NCBI GenBank assembly: GCA_010405405.1
Contig: MU004230.1
Coordinates: 579,744 to 643,743, forward strand
Direction of reading: 5' to 3'
DNA from: Microthyrium microscopicum
Taxonomy: Eukaryota > Ascomycota > Dothideomycetes > Microthyriales > Microthyriaceae
DNA: 64,000 nt
Of this stretch, positions 50,779 through 64,000 are shown one piece after another. The notes under the pieces were generated by a model that saw only the letters and a program-made list of their open reading frames with translations, made no database searches and was not told the DNA's origin. The position numbers and the translations under genes are program-made. Positions within the stretch are counted from its first letter, which is position 1. Each line of letters opens with the position of its first letter.

Positions 50779-52353
50779 TTAGTTTTCCTTCTTCTCAGCC
50801 TTTTTGAATGGCCGGTTTGCCAGCAATGCATGGTCTGGCATGACCTCCTCCAGTTGTTGATAGAAAACGGGATCATTGATGGTGGATCCGTAGCCTCTAC
50901 GGGGCGTACGAAATGATTGAATTGTGGTTCTTGGAGCCGTCTGAAACTCGGCGAGAGGTTGAGATCGTAGGTTTGGTGCTGTCATGGGTGTTTGTGGTAC
51001 CTGAGGTCGCGAAACTTGGGCTCGTGCTGGCGTGAAAGGCATGATGGTTGTATGATCTTCAGTCTCTTCGTCCTTTTCAGCTTCTCGTGCCTCTCTTTCG
51101 GCCTTCTTTCTGGCGAACAAATCTCTGATCCATTGTTGGGTTTCGCGTTCCCTGTACTCTGCTCGCATTTGCTCAGAAAGTTGTTTGAGGCCCGCGTGCC
51201 TTCTAGCGTTGTCACGTAGTTTGTTGATGAACGCTTCGACATGGATCAGGACGCCTTGTTCTTTGGCGATTGGCACCAATCGTTGCAGAGCTTCCCACGT
51301 GTTCTTCCGCTTTCGAAGAATGTCAAGGACACCTTGAATTTGAATAGTTTTGACCTCTTCTTGGGCCTGCAGGAGACGAGCCTGATCACGAGCGGCTTTG
51401 GCGCGCCAGATCTCAAAGAAGAATGTCATGACGTTGGTCTTTCGGAGCTCTGTCGCCTCGTGATAAGCCTCGGTGAGTTTCTGTTTTTGTTCCTCTCTGA
51501 CTTTGGCGCGCCATTTCTGGAAAGGTTCAATGGCATAATGGTAGTCTTGCACCAAAGCGGAGAGCTTCTTGAGGTGGTCCACCTTGGCCTTTTGCTTGAG
51601 GAGGACATTCCAGACATATTCGGCAGCTCGCTGCTTCTTGTACTCGTCGCTGAGCTTTTGCAACTCCTGTAGTCTGTTGGCCTTTTCTTTCATTTTGTTG
51701 ACGAATTTATTGATGAGCAGGTCTTCTGCGTACATGCGGTCATTGTCCTCATGTACTACCTTTTCGCGCACCAGCATGTTGATTGTTTGTAGTGCGCTTT
51801 CTTGTCTGACCTGTCTGGCCTGCTCTTTTGCGGCGTCGAGTTGCGCTTGTTTGCGGCGTTGCTTCTCGAACAGGCCAAGAACATAGAAATCGCCGCGCAC
51901 ATTTTGGGCCTCTTTCATTGCCTCCCGGTATTTTGGGGTTTTTAGCAGCTCTTCTATTGATAGCTGCTCCGCTTCTCCCCCTTCCAGACCAGCCGGTTGG
52001 CCATGACTTTCGCAAAGGTCGTTGTACACCTTTGAGGGCGTCTGGCCTCCCTCCCTCCGCTGCGCCATCTCACTGATCCAGGCAACAACTTTGGTGCTGG
52101 CCTGGAGTTGTTGATTGCTACTTTCGGCAATAGCATTGTCGTAGGAATTCAGGAGGGTTTCTGTCCATTTTTCTTCCTTATTGGCGAGGCGCACGTCTGC
52201 AAGTGCAATTGTCGTGAGTAGTAACCGTAGCTCATCATCGGAAAGAAGGGGCAATAGATCAACCATTCTGAATTGGGATAGTTGAGTTTCTAAAAGTGGT
52301 GGTTGAACGTTGAGATATGGAGGTGTCGAGGCTTTATCACATGACCCGATCAT
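50779..52353 (-). CDS. Sfi1-like coiled-coil protein
   Basis: A single exon encodes 524 residues from the first ATG, or 495 if translation starts at MVDLLPLLSDDELRLLL (52266), which looks more like a natural N-terminus and leaves more room for the divergent promoter. The N-terminal region (about 30-170) is helical. The centre carries spaced helical units with a Trp core, for example AIEPFQKWRAKVREEQKQ and VMTFFFEIWRAKAARDQAR, resembling the repeats of Sfi1 that bind centrin/Cdc31 at the spindle pole body. The tail has proline-directed Thr/Ser sites (QVPQTPMTAP, FRTPRRGYG), possible Cdk sites. It is shorter than well-known Sfi1 proteins, so the name is tentative. A broken, rearranged copy lies near 35.2-35.6 kb. 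Confidence 0.65.
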   Translation of the reverse strand: MIGSCDKASTPPYLNVQPPLLETQLSQFRMVDLLPLLSDDELRLLLTTIALADVRLANKEEKWTETLLNSYDNAIAESSNQQLQASTKVVAWISEMAQRREGGQTPSKVYNDLCESHGQPAGLEGGEAEQLSIEELLKTPKYREAMKEAQNVRGDFYVLGLFEKQRRKQAQLDAAKEQARQVRQESALQTINMLVREKVVHEDNDRMYAEDLLINKFVNKMKEKANRLQELQKLSDEYKKQRAAEYVWNVLLKQKAKVDHLKKLSALVQDYHYAIEPFQKWRAKVREEQKQKLTEAYHEATELRKTNVMTFFFEIWRAKAARDQARLLQAQEEVKTIQIQGVLDILRKRKNTWEALQRLVPIAKEQGVLIHVEAFINKLRDNARRHAGLKQLSEQMRAEYRERETQQWIRDLFARKKAEREAREAEKDEETEDHTTIMPFTPARAQVSRPQVPQTPMTAPNLRSQPLAEFQTAPRTTIQSFRTPRRGYGSTINDPVFYQQLEEVMPDHALLANRPFKKAEKKEN

Positions 52354-52470
52354 TCACGAAAATTACACGCGTCCACGTGACTCAATACAACATTGACCTC
52401 AACTTCAGTTGCTCACATTGTCCATCCAAATACTCTACAAACAACAATTGATGCTATCGTAGTGTCCATT

Positions 52471-55302
52471 ATGGGGTCTCTAGACTCCCCTGCTATGCAG
52501 CATCTTGTTACTGCTCGCGCCGCTGCTCTCGAAAATGTCGCTCTCTACCCCCAAGTTATGCCACCCATCCTGGGTCTCGTGTCCGACAACCGTTCCCTCG
52601 ATTTACAACGCTGGGTCGCTGACTTCATTGCTGAGGCCTTGGCCTCCCCTACATTGCCAACAGAAGAGAAGGAGAAGATGGTCCTGCCGGTTTTACCTAT
52701 TCTCAAGTCATTTTTGGAAGCACCGGACAATGATGTTCAAGTACTCAAGAGTGCCATACAAGCTTCGGCCAGTTCCTACCCTCTGGTTTTCCGACATATG
52801 TAAGTACTTCATCCCTCTGACAGACCACATCTATGCAGGATCTAGTCGTCTTCCATTGCACAACCTGAAAGGTCTCGCTACCATCTAACTCGCTGGCTAC
52901 CATCGACTACACTTTTTATTCGAGTACTCTCTTAACCCATCGACTTTGATAGGAGAACATGTATCTCTCAATCATGAAAAGCGGCGGTAGCCATCGCTGT
53001 TGCTGGAAGCGTATCATATACTCGCTTTCCACCTCTTGCCCACATCGTGCTACGTGCGGTCTGCCTATTTGATCCATGATCGTAATGATTGCGACACTAG
53101 TCCTTGCGACTGTCGAACTGTCAACTCCTAGTTCCTCGATTGCTTGTTCAGAATAATGTCTCATGAAATACTGTTAGAATAACTCACCCGAATGATTCTC
53201 ATCACTGGGATCAGCTGCTCGCCATCAAAAGCCATATACTTCGCAACATGGACTCGTACACCCCCGGCATTCGAATTTGTGCCATAAAGTTTGTCCAGAA
53301 AGTCGTTCAAACTCAGACCCTCGGTATCATTGCCGATCCTAGAGTATGAAAGGACTTTTCCATGCTCTGTATCTCGATCTAATAGTTAACAGCGGACTGA
53401 ACAAAACGAAATCTCCCTTGCTCTTGTTCCTCGCGATCATCCTCTCCTCCAACCTACCAAGATCGAAGCAGAGACATCTGGCTTACTTGACCGCGTACTC
53501 GATATTCTTAACGATAAGTCCAGGTTAGATCAAGTCTCAAATTTTTGGAAACTAGCTGACGAATGGAAGTGATATACTTGTTCTAACAGCGACTATAAAT
53601 TCGCTCAGCGTATTAGTAAAAAGCCGTCCTGCCCTTACTCCACGAATCATACAAGCCATCGTACATTCGGATCCATACAAGTTTGTCAAACTACCAATTA
53701 CAACACGGACAAAGATAGAACTCCGGTCCATAGAGCGAACATTCAGGGCATTATTTTCAGGTGCTATAAAACGGTATGCTATGGTTGTTTGCCCAATACC
53801 TACAATGAATGACTGACATAACCAGGCAACCAAACCACCCTATGCGGGAGAAGATGGACATATTTCTAGGACGCTTAGCACAGTCTAAAATTGCTATTCT
53901 AGATGAGACAACTCGCAAACGTCCTGCTCCTGCGGAACCATCTCAAGATATGGATAATGGAAAACGCCAAAAGCTGGAGCCGGTTCCCATACCCATACCT
54001 CCTGTTGCGGCGCCACCGACTATCAGCCTGGCGCAGCTGTTTAGCATCTCGACAGATCCTCAAGCTCAAGCTTTTGATGTCACCCTCGTTCCTTTTGATA
54101 TTGTGAAAAAGATCATTGTGCCCATTCTACGAGGAATCGATTCAGCCCATTTACAAGCAGCAACCAATGTGAGTCTACATATAGGACATTTGTCTTTGGA
54201 TGCTAACGTCTTTGAAGATGGTACGCGTTAGATTACAAACGATTGCGGACGCTCACGCTGCTTCCAGAGCTTCTGCAAATGCACCGCTTGGAGATGATGA
54301 CGACGACTATGAACCTGATTACGAACCTGTTGAAGATGCAGCTCAGTTGCAAAATAGACTTGAAATGGAATCGTCAGACCTGGTTAGTGCCAAAGCATCC
54401 CAAGTTAGTCTCGGGCCTTTCAACCTTCCCATCGCTCCACCACTTCCTCCTAATGATTTGGACAAAATGATGCAATTGATGATGACGAAGATCTTTCGGA
54501 GAATCGACGATTTCACAGCATCGACACCTCAAAAGGCAAAATCTGGACTCAATCGGCTGGCGGCAAGTTCGAGCGATAGAATGGCGATGCTGACCAATTT
54601 CATTCGTCTTCTCACTAGACCGACAGCTGGCCTATTCAGCGGCGGAGATTCAACAAAGGCAGATACATCCGCGGTCTCGGCCGAACAGCTTCAATTACTC
54701 GCAGATAATGGCCGACAACAGCTCCTGCAATATATTCTTCACAACTGGACTTTACGCATGGATATTGCAACCGCGTGGTTGACAGAAGAATGGTACAATG
54801 ATCTCATGTGCAAACAGGAATTCGACAAGGAAAGCGACGGCGGACGAAAGCCACCCCCAATGCATTTCAAGAAATGGTCACATCGCTTCTTGGACGAACT
54901 TTCTGCCTTTATCAGTCACGAGCACCAGAATTTATTGATTCGATTTGTATCTGAAGTTCCTGGCCTAGACAGCGATCTGATCAACAAGGTGAAGCGTTTG
55001 GCGCTAGATCCGGAACGTATTGGGATGACAGTGAAGGTACTCTAGTAAGTTGCAGGCCATACAATACTATAGATCAAAGAACTAACATGGCCTAGTTACC
55101 TAACAATGTTCCGACCACCAGTCAAAGAGATATGTCTGGACGCTATAGAGGACCTGTATAAAAATTGTAGGTTACAACTACACTTATTGCCACACTGAAT
55201 ACTTACATCTATGTAGATGATGGAACCAAGATGTCGACTACTTCGATACTAAAGAAGTTCAGACCGCATGTAGTTGCAGAGGTCCCAACTGAAAGCTCTT
55301 GA
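52471..55302 (+). CDS. PTA1: Symplekin/Pta1, mRNA 3'-end processing scaffold
   Basis: Eight exons (52471-52799, 53178-53343, 53393-53523, 53570-53773, 53826-54168, 54218-55044, 55096-55166, 55217-55302) give 718 residues with consistent phases. The N-terminal HEAT-type symplekin domain includes DLQRWVADFIAEA, PGIRICAIKFVQKVVQTQT, NEISLALVPRDHPLL and ATINSLSVLVKSRP. Later come LTEEWYNDLMCKQEF and LYYLTMFRPPVKEICLDAIE. Symplekin/Pta1 bridges the poly(A) polymerase, Ssu72 and endonuclease modules of the cleavage and polyadenylation factor. Intron 1 is 378 bp, against 46-52 bp for the other six. An Asp/Glu-rich loop (DDDDDYEPDYEPVEDA) lies in the sixth exon. The gene is divergent from the Sfi1-like gene (117 bp between ATGs, or 204 with the shorter start). 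Confidence 0.92.
52800..53177 (+). other. Unusually long first intron of the symplekin gene
   Basis: The donor is GTAAGT and the acceptor CTGTTAG; splicing gives VFRHIITHPNDSHHW, as expected for the family. At 378 bp it is seven to eight times longer than other introns here. An antisense open frame of 82 codons (52916-53164, minus) fills most of it (pieces: SEQAIEELGVDSSTVART, VESEYMIRFQQQRWLPP). I do not recognise it. It could be a captured insertion or chance. Confidence 0.7.
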
Positions 55303-55597
55303 TAGCAGAGATGTCATTCTTATGCATCTGTCATTACTTTGGCCTTATCGCGTTGCAAGTTTGATTCATTAGATACCCCATCAAGCTTATAAGTGTTAGG
55401 ATAGGAATGCAATTGGATCGAATGGTGTTACCATGGTACTCTTATACTAAAACATGACCATACTGAAGGTTACGTCGTTTATTGTTACAAATGAGTATGT
55501 TCCCGTTCCATCGCATACAAACCACCTTGTCGTGCTCCTAACGAAACACATTGAGAGTCTTACTATACTATTTACTACGCCGAGGCTCCCTGTCGTT

Positions 55598-57853
<2,256 letters not shown>

Positions 57854-59111
57854 GTTTAGATAGAGCAGACTCGCACGCGTTCAAGAAGAAAGCGGCACGG
57901 CTCACAGTATATCAACCAAGAGCTAAGTGGGCACAAACCTCTCCATATTCCCGGGAGATTGGTTTGTTCCTGTCTTTTAATTCTCCATGATGCCAATTTT
58001 AGAAATCAAGATGGGCATTAGAATCAATGCTCAAGCTACCCACTTGAATCGACAACTCGCATGGGTGAACTTTTGACCAAGGAGGTACCTTTGGTAGTTC
58101 ATTTCGTACTGCAGTAACCGAGTTTATATTGTTCCCGCCAACTTAAACAGAAATATCAATGAGTTCTAAGCCAATCGTTGCAAGGATATATTGTTGGTTT
58201 GAGAGATATAGAGAGATTTTTGATTACTGGAAATTACACCCATCCAGATCGAGTCGGTCAAGCCGGTGTACCTGCGTTAGCTGTACAAGTCTACACCTGG
58301 TATATCAGATATTGTTTAGGTTAGGCCTGTATGAATCCATCGGTAAAGTGTCTGACAGGACTACCTGCAGGAAGTAGTTCAAAGCATGTGCCCTCACCCG
58401 CTACCTTGGGCATCACTGCGATCTGAGCAGAGAGAACAAGGTGAAGTCCGAACACTTCGCGAAGCAACTCGGGAGCCGCATCTTCCGCTTCTAACAGCAT
58501 CTAGTTGACCTTTGAGCCGGTGGTTGGCATTTCTTCACCTTTCAAATACAAGTACATGCCAGATCGAGTTGTGACGCGAACCTGCCTCTCTCATTCGCAG
58601 TCTCTGCCCTACCACCAGAGACGAGCCACTTTAGACATAAGCTAGCACAAATATGAGAATGGCCTTTTGATGTAGAATGTGAGAAAGTGGGGTAACTGAT
58701 TATTGGTTGTCTGGTGATGCTCTCATGTTCATCGGAGGATTTGTCAGTGTCCAATTATGGAAGCGCTTCTCCGACTGCGAGTCTTATATTGTCTCTTATT
58801 GGCATGGCAATAAGGAACAAGCCGCTGGAAACAGGCCATGAGATAACCGCTCACCAGCCGAATATTTCCAAGACTTTGCGGCCAGGTTTTTAGGGTGAAC
58901 CAGCACCATTTAGTATGGTGGAATGGCTACTTGTAAGCGAAGTCTATAACTTGTATACCTATATGGTATTGTTTGAAGCTTTATGGATGGTATGGAAATG
59001 TGATCAACAGAGATGACGAATGCGTTAGATTCTCGGGTTTCAAATTCTCCATGGCCTTTCAGAGACAGTGACTACGTGCGCGTGTTTGGAGCATGCCAGT
59101 TCAGTATCTAC
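57854..59111. other. 1.26-kb intergenic stretch
   Basis: It lies upstream of the esterase and downstream of the 308-residue gene. Short frames (58159-58377 plus, 58542-58754 minus) have no domain. No RNA gene or repeat is seen. Confidence 0.5.
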
Positions 59112-60202
59112 CTAGAAGATATCGACAATGCCTTCGCAGGCCTGGTCAACATTTGTTCCAAAGTTCTCGGGAGTTGTCTATCGCTCATTAGTCTCGACTC
59201 AATACCACAAATATTAGTCCACTTACTTGAAGAATCAGCACGCCATCCTCGTGAAAGCACTCATTATATCCACTGCCCTTCTTGAGCTTCTCAGCAACTC
59301 GAAACTCAATCTGGTTCTTACTGATTTCATCCGTGAACGCCTCCTGAAGCATATCGTCATCGCCAAACTTCTTATAGTTCATCACCCAATGAGCACCTTC
59401 CCAATACTTCAGCGTCATTTCCCCAATAATAGTCTCCCAATCATCTCTCAACTCCGACTTCTTCCCCCTTGAACGCGCCTTGCAAACCGCAAAGTTCTCC
59501 TCAAAATTAGGATTCAACGTGATCGGCACGCCCAACATATCCGAAAACTTCTTGGTCCACTCCTCAACTTTCGGATTGTAGTCTCGAGCGATACTCAAGC
59601 GCGACTGAACACTCAGCGGGCTTCCGTCTTTGACTGGCGCGTCATTGAGAGCGGCTGAGAGAGTTTCCAAGGTATCGTTGACATTGACACCAAGATTCCC
59701 TTCCTTGAAGACGATTTTCAGAGATCCATCGTCAACGACGACACCACCGTAGGTGAATTTGCCCGACTCGTCAACACCGAAAGTTATGGTGTGCGCGAAG
59801 CAGACTGTGTTGATTTCGTCTTTTGCTTCGTTGGCTTCTTTTTCGAGCCAGTATTTTAGTCTCCAGGTCACGCCTTCCATATAGCTGTGACCATACCAGT
59901 TAGCAAGATCTTTGTGGAGAGAGGTGGGTATGGAGAACTTGCTTACCTCTTCAAGCATGAGCCGAGACAGTCCTTGGAGAACGAGTCAGTGCCATAGGGA
60001 TAGATGGCTAGAGGATTGATGTCGATCTTCCATTCAGTGCCTAGAAGATCAGAGATCTCTTTTTCAAAAGTCTCCTTGTTGGCTTCGAAATCATCTCGCA
60101 CTATTTGATGTTAGTGACAGCCCATAGTTCGCCACCCAAGTCAATGAACATACGATTCTTTCGAACTGCGAGAGGCAGTTTCGTGGCTGGTGGAAGAGGC
60201 AT
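59112..60202 (-). CDS. Unrecognised 308-residue protein
   Basis: Four exons on the minus strand (60154-60202, 59947-60100, 59227-59884, 59112-59177) give 308 residues; introns are 53, 62 and 49 bp with good donors and acceptors. I do not recognise a domain. The N-terminus MPLPPATKLPLAVRKN has no signal peptide. Readable segments include DFEANKETFEKEISDLLGTE, YPYGTDSFSKDCLGSCLKS, YMEGVTWRLKYWLEKEANEA, DEINTVCFAHTITFGVDES, TYGGVVVDDGSLKIVFKEG, DWETIIGEMTLKYWEGAHW and a final NVDQACEGIVDIF. Alternating short hydrophobic strands in the middle suggest a soluble beta-rich fold. The consistent splicing argues that it is a real gene, probably lineage-restricted. Confidence 0.72.
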
Positions 60203-60935
60203 TTTGATATCTTGTGCAAATAATGAACGGATGGAGTAACGAAAAGCTAAGAAAAATATGAGGAACCGATTAGTCTCGGGTTTCCAAGCACTGCTTTATA
60301 TGGGCTCTAGCATTTGATCTGCTCGAAAATGTTTCCTCATATCCTCATCGCTTGCCCTGGCCTACTTCTTCTTTTTGCTAGAGATTGTGCTGCAGTACAA
60401 GTGTCTTTGAAGTATTCTAGCGCACTTGGAAATACTAGAGGCGTAACTGAATAAATAAACCTCCTGCCAAACGTGGGTCGAGAGGGGTCAACGTTCATCG
60501 TAAACAATGCAGCCACCAGCACACCGGAAAGACGCCTCCTGCAAGCGTATTTTTGCACAGCTACTTTTTTCTAGGTCGCAGGGACTTGGAGACAATGTTT
60601 ATAGATTTTGGCTTCGGGGATGACTCCGGATGTGATATAAGTGGTTCACGATGTGCACACGTTACAGCCGCTAAGATAGATCTAGACCACACTTCAAGCA
60701 TGAAACTCGGGAGACTGATTGTTGTGCATTAAAGCTTGGCGAAAAGCTTCACCGCTTGAGATAGTTACGCGAAAATATTGTTTGACCTGTCTGAGGACAT
60801 TGTACGCACAAGAGGGATAATTGGTCTTTGAGATTATGTATTACTACTTACTTAGGTAGTTGAGAAAGGGTATGTAGACATTCAGGTTTATCAATAAGTA
60901 TGCCTCCAAGTATATCTCATGCCAATAGCAATCTA
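60203..60935. other. Intergenic, 733 bp
   Basis: This lies between the start of the unknown gene and the stop of the NRAMP gene. A 73-codon frame at 60337-60558 (minus) has no domain; nothing else is seen. Confidence 0.5.
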
Positions 60936-62987
60936 TCATGATTTACCCGTGGCCAACAGCACAATCAACGCGCCATTCATGAACGTGATTAGCAGCCATA
61001 TGAGGGACGCTATAGTCGTAGTGACCCATCCATTCTTCATGACGACCACCTCTTCTTCAACCTCACCTCTCTCCAGCTCCTGCGTCTGTACATTAGAAAG
61101 GTCCACAACACCCAATGCCGTTGAGCCCTCCTTGCTTTCGTTGTCGCTCTTAGGACCTGTTGTCACATGTGATTCTGTCGAAGCAGCATTGTCCGTTGTC
61201 CGCGCAACAGACACTTTCATGATTTTTGCGCTCCAGGTGAAGTAGATCAATGGCGCACTGACAAACGGGAGGATGATGCTAAGGGCTACCTGGCTGCCCT
61301 CGAGAGCGGCGGAGAGGCCTGGTCGGCCTACAGCGCTTGCGATGATGATGCTGGGCACGATGCTGATAACGCGCGTGATCCAGCGGCGCACCCACGGTTT
61401 GATGTGCCAGGTAAGTTGACCTTCGGAGACCATTTGCCCGGCTATGGTGCAGACGATACCAGCGGAAGTGCCAGAGAGGAGGAGAGCTAGGGCGAACATT
61501 GTTCCTGCTACTGGAGCAATGCTTTTGGAAAGGAGATCGTGGATGGAGAATAGATCAGCTTTGTCCGTTTGTTCGGCGGGAAGGCTCGATAGAGAAGCTC
61601 CGGCTACAATCAAGATGGCCGAATTGACGAATAGGGCGAAAGTGAAAAGTGAGAATGCCAATTCGACGACAGAGTACTTCATGCAGTTGCGAATTGCTGC
61701 CAATGAAGGCTTATAAGGTGCAGAGGCAACCGAATCGCCATCCGAGTCTGTCTTCTTGAGCGGCGCAAGTCCACTGTTATGTTCATCGAAGTCCCGAAGT
61801 CGATTCTGCACAATACCAGAGCCCAGATATAGGCTGTGTGGCATGACTGTCGCACCCAGTATGCCACAGCTTTGGTATAGTCTACAACATATTAGCTTAC
61901 GTTCATTGTAGTCTGGTGATGATTAAGCTTACCCTTTGGACTGGACTAATGCTGATGATGGTAGATACCCCCGGAAGACCTCTCCAACGGTAGTGTCTTG
62001 GATCTTGCTCAGCTCAAAGCAGAAACAAGAGACAACCCCAAGCACAAGGAAAATGACAAACAGCTCAAAAATTCTTAGAGCTCTCATTGACATGCCTTGC
62101 GAGCTATAGAATATGAGTATGATGAGAACATCAATAATAGAAATAGCGCAACCAGCAGGAAGTGGTATTTTGAACAGAATGTTCAGTGCAATTGCCGTTC
62201 CTATGACCTATTCAAGTTATCAGTAAGACTAGAACAAGCTAAGGAATCCGAAATGTTAGTACCTCTGCAATATCAGTAGCAATGATAGCTGCTTCAGCAA
62301 AGAAGTAAAGAACATAGTTCAACCACGGAGGAAGATGAGCTTTGCAATTTTCGGCTAGATTCAGCCCCGTTACGCTTCCCAATTTGATGCATAGCGACTG
62401 GAGAAATATCGCGAATATATTCGACAAAAGCACTATGAACAAGAGTCTATAGCGAAAAGACGCTCCGGCGGCCACATCTGTCGCATAATTTCCTGATGCT
62501 AGTCAGTGATTGCCAAGTGAGTGAGAAAAGCGATCATACCAGGATCAATGTAAGCAACGCTCACCATGAAGCCGGGTCCTATGAACTTTGCATACTCGAC
62601 CAAGGTTTTCTTCACCTTGGCGAGGCGGCCCAAAGGTGCGTCTGGTGGATTGGGCGAAGTTCTTGGCCTTGATGGATCTCGGCCACTCATAGTCTTCTGA
62701 AGCATCGTCATGCCTGCATATTCACTGCGTCCTCGTCCTGGCTCTTGGAGGAGAAGACTATTACGCCCTCGAAACCTGCTGGCTGGAGGAGTCGGATCAT
62801 CGCTGATGGTTTGGTCCTGTTCTTCCCTAGGGCTGTGACTTCCGTCTGTAAGATCTATTCTTGATCCACCCACTGTTCCGCGGGGTGTGTTAAGACTTCT
62901 TCTTGTTGTGAGTTCCGCAGCCAGCGCGGGAGGATTCTGGTTATGGCCCTCATCGGGGTCGGGGTCTGAGTGAACTGGGCAATTCAT
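60936..62987 (-). CDS. NRAMP-family divalent metal transporter (Smf-like)
   Basis: Four exons on the minus strand (62540-62987, 62263-62492, 61933-62207, 60936-61881) give 632 residues. The first about 125 residues are a disordered, Pro/Ser/Arg-rich cytosolic tail. The metal site is intact: DPGNYATD at 148-155 (membrane helix 1, with intron 1 splitting the Gly codon) and GATVMPHSLYLGSG at 327-340 (helix 6; the Met-Pro-His motif). Other helices include LLFIVLLSNIFAIFLQSLCI, AISIIDVLIILIF and TMFALALLLSGTSAGIVCTI. A hydrophilic loop with ESKEGSTALG precedes the last helix. The family moves Mn, Fe and other divalent ions together with protons across plasma, vacuolar or endosomal membranes. Which membrane is not evident here. 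Confidence 0.94.
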
Positions 62988-64000
62988 GCTTATATTTGGT
63001 GGTCGTCAAAGTGTATTGTGTAGTTGCACATAGCAAATTATATCAATTGATTGGCGATCGGAAGGCTGAAAGGTGGTCGTATTGTTATGGTTGAATTGGA
63101 TCTATTTGTTTGCGAGAACGGTCGAACTGCTAATATCTGAACAATCCGGCCTTAAATGCCAATTGCGTGAGAGGTTGGAGTTGTTGCAACTGTAAACAAG
63201 GCCAATTCCGGATTGGTGTTCAATGAGGCAGAGCTTGACGGTCAATTAGACCAGGCTTAGGTTGTTAAAGAAATTAGGATTAACGAGAGGAGTTGTTGGC
63301 AAAGGTCGGGTAGTCTTAGGATTATTTGTTGAGGGTCGAGACGGATAGCGGTAGAGACAAACGGGCAGAATCGGAGAAATGGTTGCAACAATGAAGTTAG
63401 ATCGTCATCACACACCGCGATCCAGGGGTTGTCCTTTGCGCCTGCAGCAATGTCAGGATTTCTCTTGAAAATGGGCAGTTGCAATTGGCTCAACTGCAAA
63501 TTCTCACGATGGAAATGATCAAGACCCACTGGCAGTTTTAAGGCTAACGTGACCCCGGTTTTGTTGCATCACGATGTCTTGAAAAAGCCATGTTTGCCCC
63601 CCGCTGATTTCTTTGTTAGTCGGCTTCTTTGAAAAGCTTCTTGGTGTTGAAGACTTCCCGAAGAACTTTCATCGTTGGCCAGACCGCTCTTTTGTCAGCC
63701 TTTCTTTTTTTACATCTCTTGTCAGCCTCATCTTCTCTTCATGTTTCGGCCGTCGTTGGATCCGGGACCTTGTAAGGCCTCCACACACACACGCTTCCAA
63801 CAGCAGAGATGCATGTCTGATGATATCCTATGTAGACTTCACGCTTGCCATCGGTCCGGGGAATCCCCACAAGTTCTAGTGTCATGCCTTCCTAGCCGAT
63901 AATATATCGGGTTGATCCAACTTCACACTTGCTTTCAAAATTGAGGCTTCTATCAATGAGCAGACCAAGATTCAGATCCTCATTGAACTCTTTTAACAGG
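62988..64000. other. Upstream region of the NRAMP gene to the window end
   Basis: No gene is supported. Frames at 63257-63529 (minus, Leu/Gln-rich) and 63613-63879 (plus) carry no domain. It probably contains the transporter's promoter and leader. Confidence 0.5.

Overview
The window is fungal nuclear DNA, most likely from a filamentous ascomycete. A Dothideomycete-type bipartite genome fits best, but I infer that from architecture and protein flavour, not from a marker gene. The evidence is short spliceosomal introns (mostly 46-62 bp, GT..AG, CTAAC/CTGAC-like branch sites), fungal families (Zn2Cys6 regulator, Pop3, Ntr2, symplekin/Pta1) and a long AT-rich block with repeat-induced point mutation (RIP) signs.

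Region 1 (1 to about 23.4 kb) is a gene-free AT-rich block. C survives mainly before T, C or G and is rare before A, the pattern left by RIP. It holds one structurally complete but dead Ty3/Gypsy LTR retrotransposon on the minus strand (2781-10432; 226-bp LTRs; 5-bp target duplication GTATA), two tandem arrays (62-bp and 53-bp units), other direct repeats, a perfect 19-bp inverted repeat against one LTR, and a RIP-riddled reading frame of unknown identity near 19.7-20.4 kb. The block ends abruptly near 23.4 kb.

Region 2 (about 23.4-64 kb) has ordinary base composition and 16 intact genes, for which I rebuilt splice structures by hand; every rebuilt frame closes. In order: GH16 glucanase (+), Cia2/MIP18 iron-sulfur factor (-), Zn2Cys6 regulator (+), PhzS-like FAD monooxygenase (+), Bur6/NC2-alpha histone-fold protein (+), Nuc1/EndoG nuclease (+), small Tim protein (-), L-type lectin (+), SCCPDH-like oxidoreductase (-), Pop3 (+), Pus1 (-), Ntr2-like protein (+), Sfi1-like coiled-coil protein (-), symplekin/Pta1 (+), type-B carboxylesterase (-), an unrecognised 308-residue protein (-) and an NRAMP metal transporter (-), which makes 17 with the unrecognised one. 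A rearranged relic of the Sfi1-like gene lies at about 35.1-35.6 kb.

The intact genes are mostly housekeeping: RNA processing (Pop3, Pus1, Ntr2, symplekin), mitochondrion (Nuc1, Tim) and secretory pathway (lectin). Many are arranged as convergent or divergent pairs with gaps of 100-370 bp. Genes that face the environment (GH16 enzyme, carboxylesterase, monooxygenase, NRAMP) are interspersed, and the GH16 gene is the one nearest the AT-rich block. I see no biosynthetic cluster, no CRISPR and no convincing tRNA or rRNA gene, and nothing that I would claim as a new multi-gene system. The oddest points are a 5-nt microexon in the esterase, a Tim13-like protein lacking one cysteine of its twin CX3C motif, a 378-bp intron with a long antisense frame in symplekin, and the shuffled pseudogene.
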